Source of the DNA: Planctomycetota bacterium
GTDB lineage: Bacteria; Planctomycetota; Planctomycetia; Isosphaerales; Isosphaeraceae
Assembly: GCA_021791715.1 (NCBI GenBank)
Contig: JAJYWB010000057.1
Coordinates: 1 to 42,386 of the forward strand
Length of the DNA: 42,386 nt
Direction: 5' to 3'
Shown here in pieces: positions 26,719 through 35,877 of the stretch. The notes beneath the pieces are model-generated. The model did not search any database. It was not told where the DNA came from and was given only the letters and a program-made list of their open reading frames with translations. Both the position numbers and the translations under genes were made by a program. How positions within the stretch are numbered: position 1 is the stretch's first letter; the number at the start of each line of letters is the position of its first letter.

Positions 26719-29700
26719 ATGAAGACGTCAACTTTCTTTTCGAGGTTCGGAATCGTCGTTGTGACGACCGTTTTCACTTGCTCGGGGCTTGTTTTCGCGG
26801 ACGAACCCGCCCCGACGCCCAAAACGGCGAAGGATTGGTCGATCGAACTCGTCGCGCAGGCGCCCGATATCGTATTTCCCACGGCGATCGTCGTCGCTCC
26901 CGACGCGACGGTGTATCTCGGACAGGATCCGATGGACATGCCCGGTCCGCCGACCGAACCGATCGATTCGATCGTCGCGATCAAAGACGGCAAGATCTCG
27001 ACCTTCGCGACGGGGTTGTGGGCGGTGATGGGGCTCGAATGGATCGACGGGACGCTTTACGTGGTCCATCCGCCGTATCTTTCGGCCTTAACCGACACCG
27101 ACGGCGACGGCAAGGCCGATCGCAAGGTCGATCTCGTAAGCGGCCTCGGCCCCAAACTTCCCGGGTTCAACGGAATCAACGATCACGTCGTTTCAGGTAC
27201 TCGCTTAAGTGTTGACGGATATCTGTATGTTTCGGTGGGAGATAAGGGAATTCCGCGCGCCGTGGGGAAGGACGGCGCCGCGATCAGCCTGCACGGCGGC
27301 GGCGTGATTCGCGTTCGACCCGACGGGACGGGGCTCGAGGTCGTTTCGACGGGGGAGCGAAATCCGCTTTCGGTCGGTCTCACTGCGACGGGAGACGTTT
27401 TCACCTACGGCAACGACGACGACGGCAAACAATGGCCGAACAGTTTAACACATCATATTATGGGCGGTCATTATGGATACCCGTATGAGTTTTTGCTTGC
27501 GCCGACTCGGCGGCTGCCGATCGTCGCGGGGCAGATCGGCGGATCGGGCACGCAAATGCTCATTTATAACGAAGGCGTTCTTCCTCGCTCGTATCGCGGC
27601 GATTTGTTCGTGTGCGATTGGGGGTTGTCGCGGGTCGATCGAATCGTCGTCGAGCGATCGGGGGCTTCGTTTCGGGTGAAGCTGCGCGAGGCTTTCGTCA
27701 CCGCGGGCAAACTGGGAGATTTTCGGCCGTTTTCGCTCGCGGTCGGCGAAGACGGCGGGTCGATGTATCTCGTCGACTGGGCGTACAACGGTTGGCTCGC
27801 CGACGGCCCGAAGACAGGCAGGCTGTATCGGCTGAAATACACGGGCGCCGATCTTTCGGTTCGCGAGCCTCGACCGAAATCGGGCGATCAAAAAACTTGG
27901 ATTTCCTTACTTGACGATTCGTCGCAGTCGGTTCGGCTCGCGGCGCAACGCGAGCTTGCGCGGATCGGCGCGGCCGCGGTCGCCGATTTGAACTCTCGCC
28001 TGGCGAACTCGGCGAACGGCGTCGGGGCGATTCACGCGATCTGGGCGCTCGATGCGATCAATACGCCCGACGCCGCGAAGGGGATTCGCGCGGCGCTCGG
28101 ATCGAAAGACGCCGATATTCGAGCCCAGGCGGCCAAAAGCGCGGGGATTCGTCGCGACAAGGCTTCGGTTGAACGGTTGATTCCAAGGCTGAAAGACGTC
28201 GACGCGCGGGTTCGGCTCGAGGCCGCGATCGCGCTCGGTCGCATCGGCGACAAAGCCGCCGGGCCTGCGCTTTTCCAGGCGTTAGGCGACGAAGATGAAT
28301 TTGTCGATTGGTCGATCCGACGCTCGATCCGGTCGCTCGCATTTTGGGATCGCGAGGCGATTATCGAGGCGATTAACGATCCCAGGCGAACCGAATCGAC
28401 GTTGCGTTTAACCGACGAGGCTTTCGCGGTCGACGCGGTGAGGGGGCTCGCCGAGGCTCTGCCGCGGATCGACTCGAGCGAAACTCGAGCGCGCGTGGTG
28501 ATGAATTTAAGCGGCCAATATCTAACGTATCCCGAATGGAAGGGGGAGTGGTTCGGCACGAATCCGCTCGCGGGGCTGATTCCGCGCAAAACGAGCGAGT
28601 GGGATCGCGACGGAATGGCGTGGGCGGTTAAGGGGATGATTAAAGGTTTAAGCGATCCCGACGCCAAAACTCGAGCGATCGCGGTTGCGGGATTGGGTCA
28701 GGTTCGAGGCGCGATGATTCCGCTGTTGCGCACCAGGCTCGCCGCCGAGAACGATCCGCTCGTTTTGCAGGCTTTGGTGAGCGTTCTGGCCGCCGATTCG
28801 GCGTCGATCCGCGCGATCGGCGGCGTGCTTAAGAATCGATCGTTACCGATCGAAACGCGCAAGGCGGCGCTCGCGGCGCTCGAGGCCGCGCCGTCGCGCG
28901 ATTCGGTCAATCAACGATTTATGTTGGTGTTTCAATTTGATTCGCCCCCCGAACTCGTCGCGCTCGCTCTCCCTAGCCTGGGAAGGGCGGGGGCTCTCCC
29001 TCCCAACGACCTGCTCGATTTTTTAAAGAGTAAAAATATCGATATTCGAATCGCGGCGTTGCGGGCGCTCGAGACGAAAGGCGCGCGTCCCTTGCCCGCG
29101 CCCGTGAAATTGATATTACTCGAAGCGCTTAAGGATCCCGACGAACGCGTGCGCGACGTGGCGATTCGCACGATCGTCGTTCGAGATCTGATCGTCGACG
29201 CCTCGCCTCGTTTGATCGAACTCGCGAACGACGCCGCCTCGCGTTCGGTCGCGATCGAGGCGCTCGCGACCGCGCCCGAGCCTTCGGCGATTCCCTTGTT
29301 CTTAAAGGCGTTAAGTGATCGCGATCCGTCTCTCCGCCGCTCGGCTCAAACGGCGCTCGAATCGCTCCGCGATCGCTACGCCGAAGCGATCCGCGAACAG
29401 GCCAAATCGATCACGATGGACGAACAAGCGTCGATCACGTTCGCTCGGATCCTGGCGCATTTTGAGCCGATCGTCGAATGGCGAGTCATCGGCCCGTTTC
29501 CCAGGACGACCGCCCAGGTTTTTCTGGGAGATCGTGTGATCGACATGAATCGAACCCACGTCGGCGCCGAGGGGAGGAAAATTAACTGGGGGGCGCGCAA
29601 AGGAGATCCCAAGACGGGGCGAATCGTCCTCGACGATCTTAAGGGAGGCGCCGGAGATCGCGGCGGTTTCGGCTATGATAAAAACGGTTCGCCCGATCTG

Positions 29701-30489
29701 TGCGCGTTCGCCTACGCCGAGATCGACGCGAGCTCGGACCGCGATGTGATTATGCTTTTTGGATCGAGCGGAACAATCAATGTAACCTTGAATGAAAAGT
29801 TTATACATTCTTATTATAACTTTTCAGGTCGATCGTACGCGGTCGATTCGGGGACGGCGAAAGTTCGGCTCGAGAAGGGGCGCAATCGGTTGCTCGTGCA
29901 GACGAGGCAGGGGATCGGAACGTGGTCGTTCAGCGTGCAGGTTTCCGAGCCGATCGTCGCGCCGGCGCGTCCCGTCGTAAAGCGGCTCACCCCGGCCGAG
30001 TTGGCCAAATTCGCGCTCGCCCACAAAGGAGACGCATCCAGAGGCGCCGAGATCTTTTTCGATACCAAGGGGATCGGCTGCGTCAAATGTCACGCCGCGG
30101 GGGGCCGAGGAACCGCTAACGTCGGCCCCGATCTCACCGGGCTCGCTCTTAAATATGATACCGCCGAGATCATCCGTTCGGTTCTCGAACCTTCGAACCG
30201 AATCGCGACGGGTTATCAGCCCGTCGTTCTGGCGACGACCGACGGCAAGGTGTTGACGGGACTCGTGCGGAACGAAACCGCGCTCACGATCGAGATCGTC
30301 GATTCGAATTTAAAAACGACGGTGATTCCCAAATCCGAAATCGACGAACGTAAAATCGGCGCGGTTTCGATCATGCCCGTCGAGATCGCCGAACGATTGA
30401 CGCCGCTCGAATTCACCGATCTGATCGAATATCTGAAATCGTTGAAGGCGCCCGCGCCGAAATCGGCCGATCAAAAAAAACCGAAGTGA
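26719..30489 (+). CDS. Exported PVC-type haem-binding protein with HEAT repeats and cytochrome c domain
   Basis: 1256 residues with a signal peptide (about 1-27). Order: an N-terminal beta-propeller dehydrogenase-like domain (about 40-380, with GLEWIDGTLYV, SVGDKG and GHYGYPYEFL), about ten HEAT repeats (about 400-870), a jelly-roll-like region (about 920-1080, starting EWRVIGPFP), and a C-terminal cytochrome c domain with Cys1121-Val-Lys-Cys1124-His1125 and a probable axial Met at about 1219 (SIMPVE). This architecture is the planctomycete/verrucomicrobial PVC-type haem-binding family. A role in periplasmic electron transfer and sugar or glycan oxidation is often proposed, but the substrate is unknown. 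No Shine-Dalgarno is visible; it follows the phosphatase gene by 116 bp. Confidence 0.9.
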   Translation: MKTSTFFSRFGIVVVTTVFTCSGLVFADEPAPTPKTAKDWSIELVAQAPDIVFPTAIVVAPDATVYLGQDPMDMPGPPTEPIDSIVAIKDGKISTFATGLWAVMGLEWIDGTLYVVHPPYLSALTDTDGDGKADRKVDLVSGLGPKLPGFNGINDHVVSGTRLSVDGYLYVSVGDKGIPRAVGKDGAAISLHGGGVIRVRPDGTGLEVVSTGERNPLSVGLTATGDVFTYGNDDDGKQWPNSLTHHIMGGHYGYPYEFLLAPTRRLPIVAGQIGGSGTQMLIYNEGVLPRSYRGDLFVCDWGLSRVDRIVVERSGASFRVKLREAFVTAGKLGDFRPFSLAVGEDGGSMYLVDWAYNGWLADGPKTGRLYRLKYTGADLSVREPRPKSGDQKTWISLLDDSSQSVRLAAQRELARIGAAAVADLNSRLANSANGVGAIHAIWALDAINTPDAAKGIRAALGSKDADIRAQAAKSAGIRRDKASVERLIPRLKDVDARVRLEAAIALGRIGDKAAGPALFQALGDEDEFVDWSIRRSIRSLAFWDREAIIEAINDPRRTESTLRLTDEAFAVDAVRGLAEALPRIDSSETRARVVMNLSGQYLTYPEWKGEWFGTNPLAGLIPRKTSEWDRDGMAWAVKGMIKGLSDPDAKTRAIAVAGLGQVRGAMIPLLRTRLAAENDPLVLQALVSVLAADSASIRAIGGVLKNRSLPIETRKAALAALEAAPSRDSVNQRFMLVFQFDSPPELVALALPSLGRAGALPPNDLLDFLKSKNIDIRIAALRALETKGARPLPAPVKLILLEALKDPDERVRDVAIRTIVVRDLIVDASPRLIELANDAASRSVAIEALATAPEPSAIPLFLKALSDRDPSLRRSAQTALESLRDRYAEAIREQAKSITMDEQASITFARILAHFEPIVEWRVIGPFPRTTAQVFLGDRVIDMNRTHVGAEGRKINWGARKGDPKTGRIVLDDLKGGAGDRGGFGYDKNGSPDLCAFAYAEIDASSDRDVIMLFGSSGTINVTLNEKFIHSYYNFSGRSYAVDSGTAKVRLEKGRNRLLVQTRQGIGTWSFSVQVSEPIVAPARPVVKRLTPAELAKFALAHKGDASRGAEIFFDTKGIGCVKCHAAGGRGTANVGPDLTGLALKYDTAEIIRSVLEPSNRIATGYQPVVLATTDGKVLTGLVRNETALTIEIVDSNLKTTVIPKSEIDERKIGAVSIMPVEIAERLTPLEFTDLIEYLKSLKAPAPKSADQKKPK

Positions 30490-30783
30490 ACGAAAGCTTA
30501 TGTCTTAATTAGTTGGTCAATCCTCTCGATTCCAATCGAGAATTACTTGAATCGAATTCGACGGTCGAAGCCGTCGAAAGAACGATCGTTCGTTCATCGC
30601 AAGAAAGCTTCTCGGTCGGGCCGGCGAACGACGACGAACGATCAATTAATTTGTACGGGAAAACATCACGATCAATTGATTCCGTTTCCGCCGACGATCA
30701 TTCGATCCAAAGGCGAGAATCTCTCGATCGATACCGGCGAGGCGAGCGATCGAATTATCCGCGCTCCAAAATGTGTTAAGTCG

Positions 30784-32046
30784 TCATCTTCGCAGCAGAA
30801 CGGTTTCGGCGGCGGATTTGACGGCGAGCTGTTCGCGCGAGTCGCCGAGTCGCAACAGGCCTTCGCGGAGCCGAGCCAGGCCGGTTTCGAGCGTTTTTCC
30901 CCCCGCGGCGAACGAGACGCGAAGCGATCCCTCGCCCGACGGCCCGTAAGCCGAGCCGTGAATCACCGCGACCTCGGCCTCTCGCAGCAGGAATCCCCGC
31001 GCGTAATCCGATGAAACCCCCAAACTCCTGATATCGGCCATCACGAACAGGCCTCCTTCGGGGACGATCGGTTCGACTCCTGGAATGTCGTCGAGCGCCG
31101 CGACGACTTGATCGCGACGAGCCTGATATTCGGCCGCGATCGATCGTTTCCAAACGTCGTCCAAACCGAGAGCCGCGACCGCCGCGTCTTGAACGAACGT
31201 GGCGGGGCCTCGACTCCATTGCTGTAGAACAAGCGACATCGCCGAGCAAATCGGTTCGGGCGCCGCGATATAACCGACCCGCCATCCCGTCATCGCGTAC
31301 GTTTTCGACAAACTGTTGACGATAATCGTCCGTTCGCGAGCTCGGGGATCGACCGACACCGGAGAAACGTGCCGCGCTCCATCGTACAAATATGAATCAT
31401 AAATCTCGTCACAAATAATGACGAGATCTTGCTCGACGGCGAAATCGACGATTTCGCGCAGTTCTTCGCGGCGCAGGACGGTTCCGACGGGGTTCCACGG
31501 GGAGTTGATCAAAATCGCCTTGGTGAGGGGGCTCGCCGCGGATTCGAGCGCCGATCGATCGAACCGATAGCGACCGTCGCGGATCGTCGAGAGAATCCGC
31601 GACGGGATCGCTCCCCACACGCCGATCACCCCCTCGTACGCGTCGTAGATCGGATCGGGGGTGAGGACTTCGTCTCCCGAATCGACGACCGCGCCGAGCG
31701 CCGCGGCGAGCCCGCACGTCGCTCCGTCGGTGATCAAAATCTCTCGATCGGGATCGTATTTCATTCCGTTTTCACGTTCGATCTTATTCGCCGCGGCGCG
31801 GCGCAACGACGCCTCGCCCCGGATATCGGGATAACCCGTCCGTCCCGATCGGAGCGCGCGGCACGCGGCTTCAATCACATCGGCGTGCGTTTCTGTATCG
31901 GGCTGACCCCTCATCAAAGATACAGGGCGACGCCCGAGCGTTTCCTCGCGTTTCACCTCGGCGAGAACCGCGTTGACGACCGTCGGCCGCAACGACCGAA
32001 CCCGTAGAGCCGATTTCACCCGCTTCGACCAACGCCGGTCGTTCAT
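30784..32046 (-). CDS. PLP-dependent aminotransferase, class I (aspartate-aminotransferase-like)
   Basis: 420 residues. TGYPDIRGEASLRRAAA, ILITDGATCGLAAALGAV, NSPWNPVGTV (Asn about 185), ICDEIYDSYLYDG (Asp about 213, Tyr about 216) and IVNSLSKTYAMTGWRVGY with the PLP lysine at about 248 define a class I aminotransferase. The Arg in SLRVSFAAG is the likely carboxylate-binding residue. It most resembles AspC/PatA-like enzymes acting on aspartate, aromatic or related amino acids. ATG is preceded by a perfect AAGGAG (32054-32059), 7 nt away. It is about 45% longer-tailed than needed at neither end; the C-terminal 20 residues (from SREQLAV) are extra. It lies downstream of kdsB on the same strand with a 347-bp gap. 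Confidence 0.88.
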   Translation of the reverse strand: MNDRRWSKRVKSALRVRSLRPTVVNAVLAEVKREETLGRRPVSLMRGQPDTETHADVIEAACRALRSGRTGYPDIRGEASLRRAAANKIERENGMKYDPDREILITDGATCGLAAALGAVVDSGDEVLTPDPIYDAYEGVIGVWGAIPSRILSTIRDGRYRFDRSALESAASPLTKAILINSPWNPVGTVLRREELREIVDFAVEQDLVIICDEIYDSYLYDGARHVSPVSVDPRARERTIIVNSLSKTYAMTGWRVGYIAAPEPICSAMSLVLQQWSRGPATFVQDAAVAALGLDDVWKRSIAAEYQARRDQVVAALDDIPGVEPIVPEGGLFVMADIRSLGVSSDYARGFLLREAEVAVIHGSAYGPSGEGSLRVSFAAGGKTLETGLARLREGLLRLGDSREQLAVKSAAETVLLRR

Positions 32047-32393
32047 CGTCTAGCTCCTTCGCTTATCGAATCGATCGGGCTTGTCACGCGCTCACCGTGA
32101 CCGTGGTAATTCTTTATATCATCTATCTCTACGGCGAATCACGTTCGTCGTGACGAGAGATCATCGCTCGGTTTCTCGGTCCAATCCAGTCGGTCGATCG
32201 ATCCGCCGATCTTCACAACCGCCGACCGATCGCGCGAGTTCTCGAACGATTCCCCCAAAAAGATTAACGACGTTTCAGCCCGCGGTGCGACACGCTTTTT
32301 TCCCCAATCGTGAACGAATCATTGAACTTCGATTCATCTGGGCGCGTATCCGAGTTCCCAGGCCGCTCCTCACTCAAAACCGACACGCTCGAT
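32047..32393. other. Intergenic region between kdsB and the aminotransferase
   Basis: No gene, clear terminator or consensus promoter was recognised. The only marked site is the ribosome-binding site AAGGAG (32054-32059) of the downstream aminotransferase. Confidence 0.4.
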
Positions 32394-33179
32394 TCAAAGA
32401 ATCGATGATTGTTCGTCCGCTTGTTCGCTCGCGCGGTATCGTTCCACGAAGCGTTTGTAATCTTCGGGGGTGTCGATCCCCACCGCGGCTCGATTGACGA
32501 TTCCAACCAGGATCGTCGCTCCCGTTTCGAGCGCTCGAAGCTGTTCGAGCTTCTCGATCATCTCGAGCGGAGTCGGCGGCATCGCGGCGTAACGCGTTAA
32601 AAAGTCGCGCCGGTACGCGTATAAGCCAAGATGGAGATGCCCGAGCGGAGTCCCCGGGGCGATCGAGCCGTCGCGGTCGTAAGGGATCGGCGAACGTGAA
32701 AAATAAAGAGCCGTGCCGCGTTTTGATGTCACAACTTTCACGCACGACGCGTCATGAAAAACCGCCGGCTCGAAAATCGGCGTCGCGAGTGTCGCCATCG
32801 CGATCGTCGGATCGGCTTCAACCAGGAGATCGACGAGCAGGTCGATCGACTCGCCTTCGATCTCGGGCTCGTCCCCCTGAACGTTGACGACGATCGAAGC
32901 CTCGGGAATCGCCGCGGCGACCTCGGCGACGCGATCGGTTCCGCTCGCGCAATCGGCTCGCGTCAACATCGCCTCGCCTCCGAATCCGACCACCGCGTCA
33001 AGGATCCGACGGTCGTCTGTCGCGACGATCACGCGATCGACCCGTTTCGACTTCCGCGCCGCGTCGACGACATGCCGAATCAGCGGTCGGCCTGTCTCGT
33101 TTAGGAGAGGTTTTCCGGGTAATCGGGTTGATCCATAACGAGCCGGAACGACCGCGATGATTTCCGATTTTCGAGCCAA
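32394..33179 (-). CDS. kdsB: 3-deoxy-manno-octulosonate cytidylyltransferase (CMP-KDO synthetase)
   Basis: 261 residues. The start IIAVVPARYGSTRLPGKPLL, then VIVATDDRRI, SGTDRVAEV, NVQGDEPEI, YFSRSPIPYDRD, HLGLYAYRRDFL and VGIDTPEDYKRF are hallmark KdsB motifs. The enzyme activates KDO with CTP in the cytoplasm for attachment to lipid A, which implies LPS synthesis and fits lptF/lptG in the same window. The start is TTG at 33179, with GGAAGG 7 nt upstream; the frame is open for about 100 more codons, but those residues are arginine/serine-rich and unlike the family. The length then matches the usual 245-260 residues. Confidence 0.92.
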   Translation of the reverse strand: MARKSEIIAVVPARYGSTRLPGKPLLNETGRPLIRHVVDAARKSKRVDRVIVATDDRRILDAVVGFGGEAMLTRADCASGTDRVAEVAAAIPEASIVVNVQGDEPEIEGESIDLLVDLLVEADPTIAMATLATPIFEPAVFHDASCVKVVTSKRGTALYFSRSPIPYDRDGSIAPGTPLGHLHLGLYAYRRDFLTRYAAMPPTPLEMIEKLEQLRALETGATILVGIVNRAAVGIDTPEDYKRFVERYRASEQADEQSSIL

Positions 33180-33874
33180 TCTCGGTCCTTCCCGTTTCCG
33201 ATAGTAATGTGCCTGAGTTAATCGAGACGACTCCAAGCCCGACTCTCGCGGTCGAGCTTGTGCGGGCGGAGGCCTTCGGATTCCTTTCCGGGGCCTACTA
33301 TAACCGCGTCGAATCGTCGAACAAGACGATTCGGTCGTCGCCTCGGAAACGTCGCGATCGGATGCGAGGCCGGAGCTTCGGTCCGACCGCGAAAATCGCT
33401 CGATTGCGGACGATCGAACGCGATCGTCCGCGGGGTTGGACGCCCTGTTCGTTGCGAATCCCTTCGTGGCGGGCCTCGGTCGCAACCGCTTTTCCGATCG
33501 CGCATGGAATCGCGCGCCGCTTTAATCCTTCGCCTCGATCGCGCCAAGACGGCGGATCGTTAGCCGGAGGTCGAGGCGTAAGGAAAAAGCTTGCGATCGA
33601 TCGCCGAAGATTTCGGTCCGTCGCACGGGGATTCATCGCGTTCGGATTGATTAATGGATTAAACAACTTGATTTTCAACTTTTAGTGGCGAAGACATGTT
33701 CGATCAGTATGCGTTCCGTCAGGCGCCGCCCCCGAACCAAGGGACGAGGGGACGTCGTCGCCGCTTCGTCGGGTGATTCATCCGGGGGGGCGCCATGGAA
33801 GGGGGGCGCGAACCACCGAATCGCGGGGCGGCCAGAGCCAAAGGCATGGCGGTCGTCCGAGGAGACGGTTTCCC
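33180..33874. other. Intergenic region without a supported gene
   Basis: This 695-bp gap lies between the divergent kdsB and subtilase genes and must contain both promoters. Open frames on both strands here (33209-33685 plus, 33298-33678 minus) are Arg/Ser-rich and have no domain or ribosome-binding site, so I regard them as chance. No hairpin or consensus promoter stands out. GAGGAG at 33859-33864 is the ribosome-binding site of the subtilase gene. Confidence 0.4.
33187..33192 (-). promoter_or_regulatory. Ribosome-binding site fixing the TTG start of kdsB
   Basis: GGAAGG on the minus strand, 7 nt upstream of TTG at 33179. No ATG or GTG is near the first conserved residues, so the TTG is the most likely start. 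Confidence 0.7.
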
Positions 33875-35686
33875 ATGCTTAATTCTCGCGTGAACCGGCG
33901 ACCCCGCCGCGCCGTTCGCTCCCTCGTCGTCGAATCGCTCGAAACCCGTCGACTGTTGTCGGTGTCGGTCCCCGATCAGGCGACGCCAAGTCTGAACGCC
34001 CCCGTCGCCGCGTCGGCGGCCTCTTTTGGAACCCCCGTCGCGGGCGCGGTCGATTTCAACACGCTCGACGGAGCGTCTCAGGTTCGCGCTCAATACGGAG
34101 TGAACGGAACGGGGATGACCGCCGCTGCGATCGACCTCGGCGTCGATTACCAGGATCAGGCGCTCGGCGGCGGCTTCGGTCCCGGATACAAAGTGATCGC
34201 CGGCCAAGATTTCGCCGACAACTCCCCCAACCCGATCGCAACCACCTCGCAACACGGAACCGCGGTCGCAAGCCTGATCGCGTCGAACAACCCCGCCGAA
34301 CCGGGTGTCGCGCCCGGCGCCAATCTCGTCGAACTCAAAGTTTTTAACAACGCCGGCCAGGGAAACTTCCAGTGGATCGCCGACGCTCTCCAATATGTCA
34401 TTAACAATCATCAAAAATATAATATTACAGTTGTTAATATCTCGATTACCGACGGAAACAATTACGCCGCGAACTGGTTCACCGGCGGATCGGGGGTCGG
34501 CCAAACAATTACCAACTTGATTGATCAATTGGATCAATTGAACATTCCCGTCGTCGCCGCGGCGGGGAACTCGTTCCAGGGAACTCCGGGAATGGGCTTT
34601 CCCGCGATCGTCGGCGACGCGATCAGCGTGACCTCGACCGACGGAGCGAATCAGATCGCGTCCGATGCGCAACGGCTCGCCCCGACGCCCGGCGGAACGA
34701 GTTCGACGACGATCGCCGCTCCAGGCGTCGGCCTCAGCGGTCTGATTAACAATAATCAATACGCCACGCTCGACGGCACCAGCTTCGCGGCCCCCCAGGT
34801 GACCGGCGCCGTCATCCTCCTGCAACAGATCTATCAATCGCGGTTCGGCACGCTGCCGACCGTCGCCCAGATCAAACAATGGCTCCAACAAGGGTCCGAT
34901 CCCGTTTACGACCCCGCGACCGGCGCCACCTTCGGCAGGCTCGATATCCCCAAAGCCGCGAGCCTGATACCCCAGGCGCCCGCGACGACGCCCGCGCCGA
35001 TCGCTCCCCAGGCGCAAGTTATCTCATATCAGCAAACATCGGTATCTAGCGAACCTCAATCGCAATCGAACGCGGTCGCGCCTCAACCTCAAACGATCGT
35101 CGCCGTTCCGCCCCAAACGAACTCGAGCTCGAATCAATCGCAACCGCAATCGACCCCCTCCGCGCCTTCACAAACTTCTACAAACTCGAATCCGCCCGCC
35201 TCGACCCCCGCGGCTTCGAGTTCGACCCCCGCGGCGCAGCCCGTCGTCGCCGCTCCCCCCGCTCAATCCACCGTGACGACACGGTCGACCCCCTCCGCCG
35301 CGGTCGTTTCGATCGCGTCGAATTCGTCCTCCGATTCGACCGGACGCAAAGTGACGATCGTCAAACAAGGCGTCGATCTCGGCAAATTCGGGCCGACGGG
35401 CTCGAACAACCCCTGGAGCGAACTCGTTTCGCTCTTCGACGGCATCGGTCGGTTCGCGACGATCGACGTTTGGAAGGCGATCAACGGCGAATCGGGATCG
35501 TCGAGCCCGTTCACAAACATGAACGGAAGCGAATTCGGCGTCGCTCATCCCGCGGGAACGATCCGTCTGCTTCGTACCGATCTCCACCAAGTTGCGATCG
35601 ATCGTCGCGGAGCGGTCATCTCGGCGGCGCGCGATCGCGCCGCGACTCGCTTCTATCAACATAATCCACGACATGTTCACGCCTAA
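33875..35686 (+). CDS. Secreted S8-family serine protease (subtilase)
   Basis: 603 residues. The N-terminus has a twin-basic stretch and SLVVESLETRRLLSV, a LEPR-XLL-like motif seen at the N-termini of exported planctomycete proteins. The catalytic domain (about 65-370) holds the Asp in AAIDLGVDY (about 87), the His in SQHGTAVASL (about 127), the oxyanion Asn in AAAGNS (about 232) and the Ser in LDGTSFAAPQ (about 303), so the triad is complete. A Pro/Gln/Ser/Thr-rich linker (about 375-490) and a C-terminal region of unknown function (about 495-603) follow. It probably acts outside the cytoplasm as an endopeptidase. GAGGAG at 33859-33864 supports ATG 33875 over the upstream frame from 33773. 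Confidence 0.9.
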   Translation: MLNSRVNRRPRRAVRSLVVESLETRRLLSVSVPDQATPSLNAPVAASAASFGTPVAGAVDFNTLDGASQVRAQYGVNGTGMTAAAIDLGVDYQDQALGGGFGPGYKVIAGQDFADNSPNPIATTSQHGTAVASLIASNNPAEPGVAPGANLVELKVFNNAGQGNFQWIADALQYVINNHQKYNITVVNISITDGNNYAANWFTGGSGVGQTITNLIDQLDQLNIPVVAAAGNSFQGTPGMGFPAIVGDAISVTSTDGANQIASDAQRLAPTPGGTSSTTIAAPGVGLSGLINNNQYATLDGTSFAAPQVTGAVILLQQIYQSRFGTLPTVAQIKQWLQQGSDPVYDPATGATFGRLDIPKAASLIPQAPATTPAPIAPQAQVISYQQTSVSSEPQSQSNAVAPQPQTIVAVPPQTNSSSNQSQPQSTPSAPSQTSTNSNPPASTPAASSSTPAAQPVVAAPPAQSTVTTRSTPSAAVVSIASNSSSDSTGRKVTIVKQGVDLGKFGPTGSNNPWSELVSLFDGIGRFATIDVWKAINGESGSSSPFTNMNGSEFGVAHPAGTIRLLRTDLHQVAIDRRGAVISAARDRAATRFYQHNPRHVHA

Positions 35687-35864
35687 GAGCGACTTGGTTC
35701 TCGCCTCGATCGATCGGAAGCGGAAGCGGTCGTGATCGACGACGAACCGCCTGCCCGATCGCGATCGGTCGAGGAGTTTCGCCTCGCGATCGCTTCGATT
35801 AAGATAATCGCCTCGCGGCTGTTGTTGAATTTCACGTTCATCGATCGATAAGGCGCGGCGCGCC

Positions 35865-35871
35865 GGGAGAG
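35865..35871 (+). promoter_or_regulatory. Ribosome-binding site fixing the TTG start of the dehydrogenase
   Basis: GGGAGAG lies 6 nt before TTG at 35878, and the encoded protein then begins right before the Rossmann glycine motif, as the family requires. Confidence 0.65.
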
Positions 35872-35877
35872 AGACCG

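Noticed and set aside
30513..30779. 88-codon open frame between the haem-binding protein and the aminotransferase
   Set aside because: No recognisable domain or ribosome-binding site and overlapping frames of similar length; treated as non-coding.
33209..33685. 158-codon open frame upstream of the subtilase gene
   Set aside because: Arg/Ser-rich, no ribosome-binding site, and overlapped by equally long frames on the other strand.
33719..35017. 432-codon open frame antisense to the subtilase gene
   Set aside because: The plus strand has a complete S8 catalytic triad and a ribosome-binding site. The antisense frame is Arg/Gly/Asp-rich with no domain and arises from codon bias.
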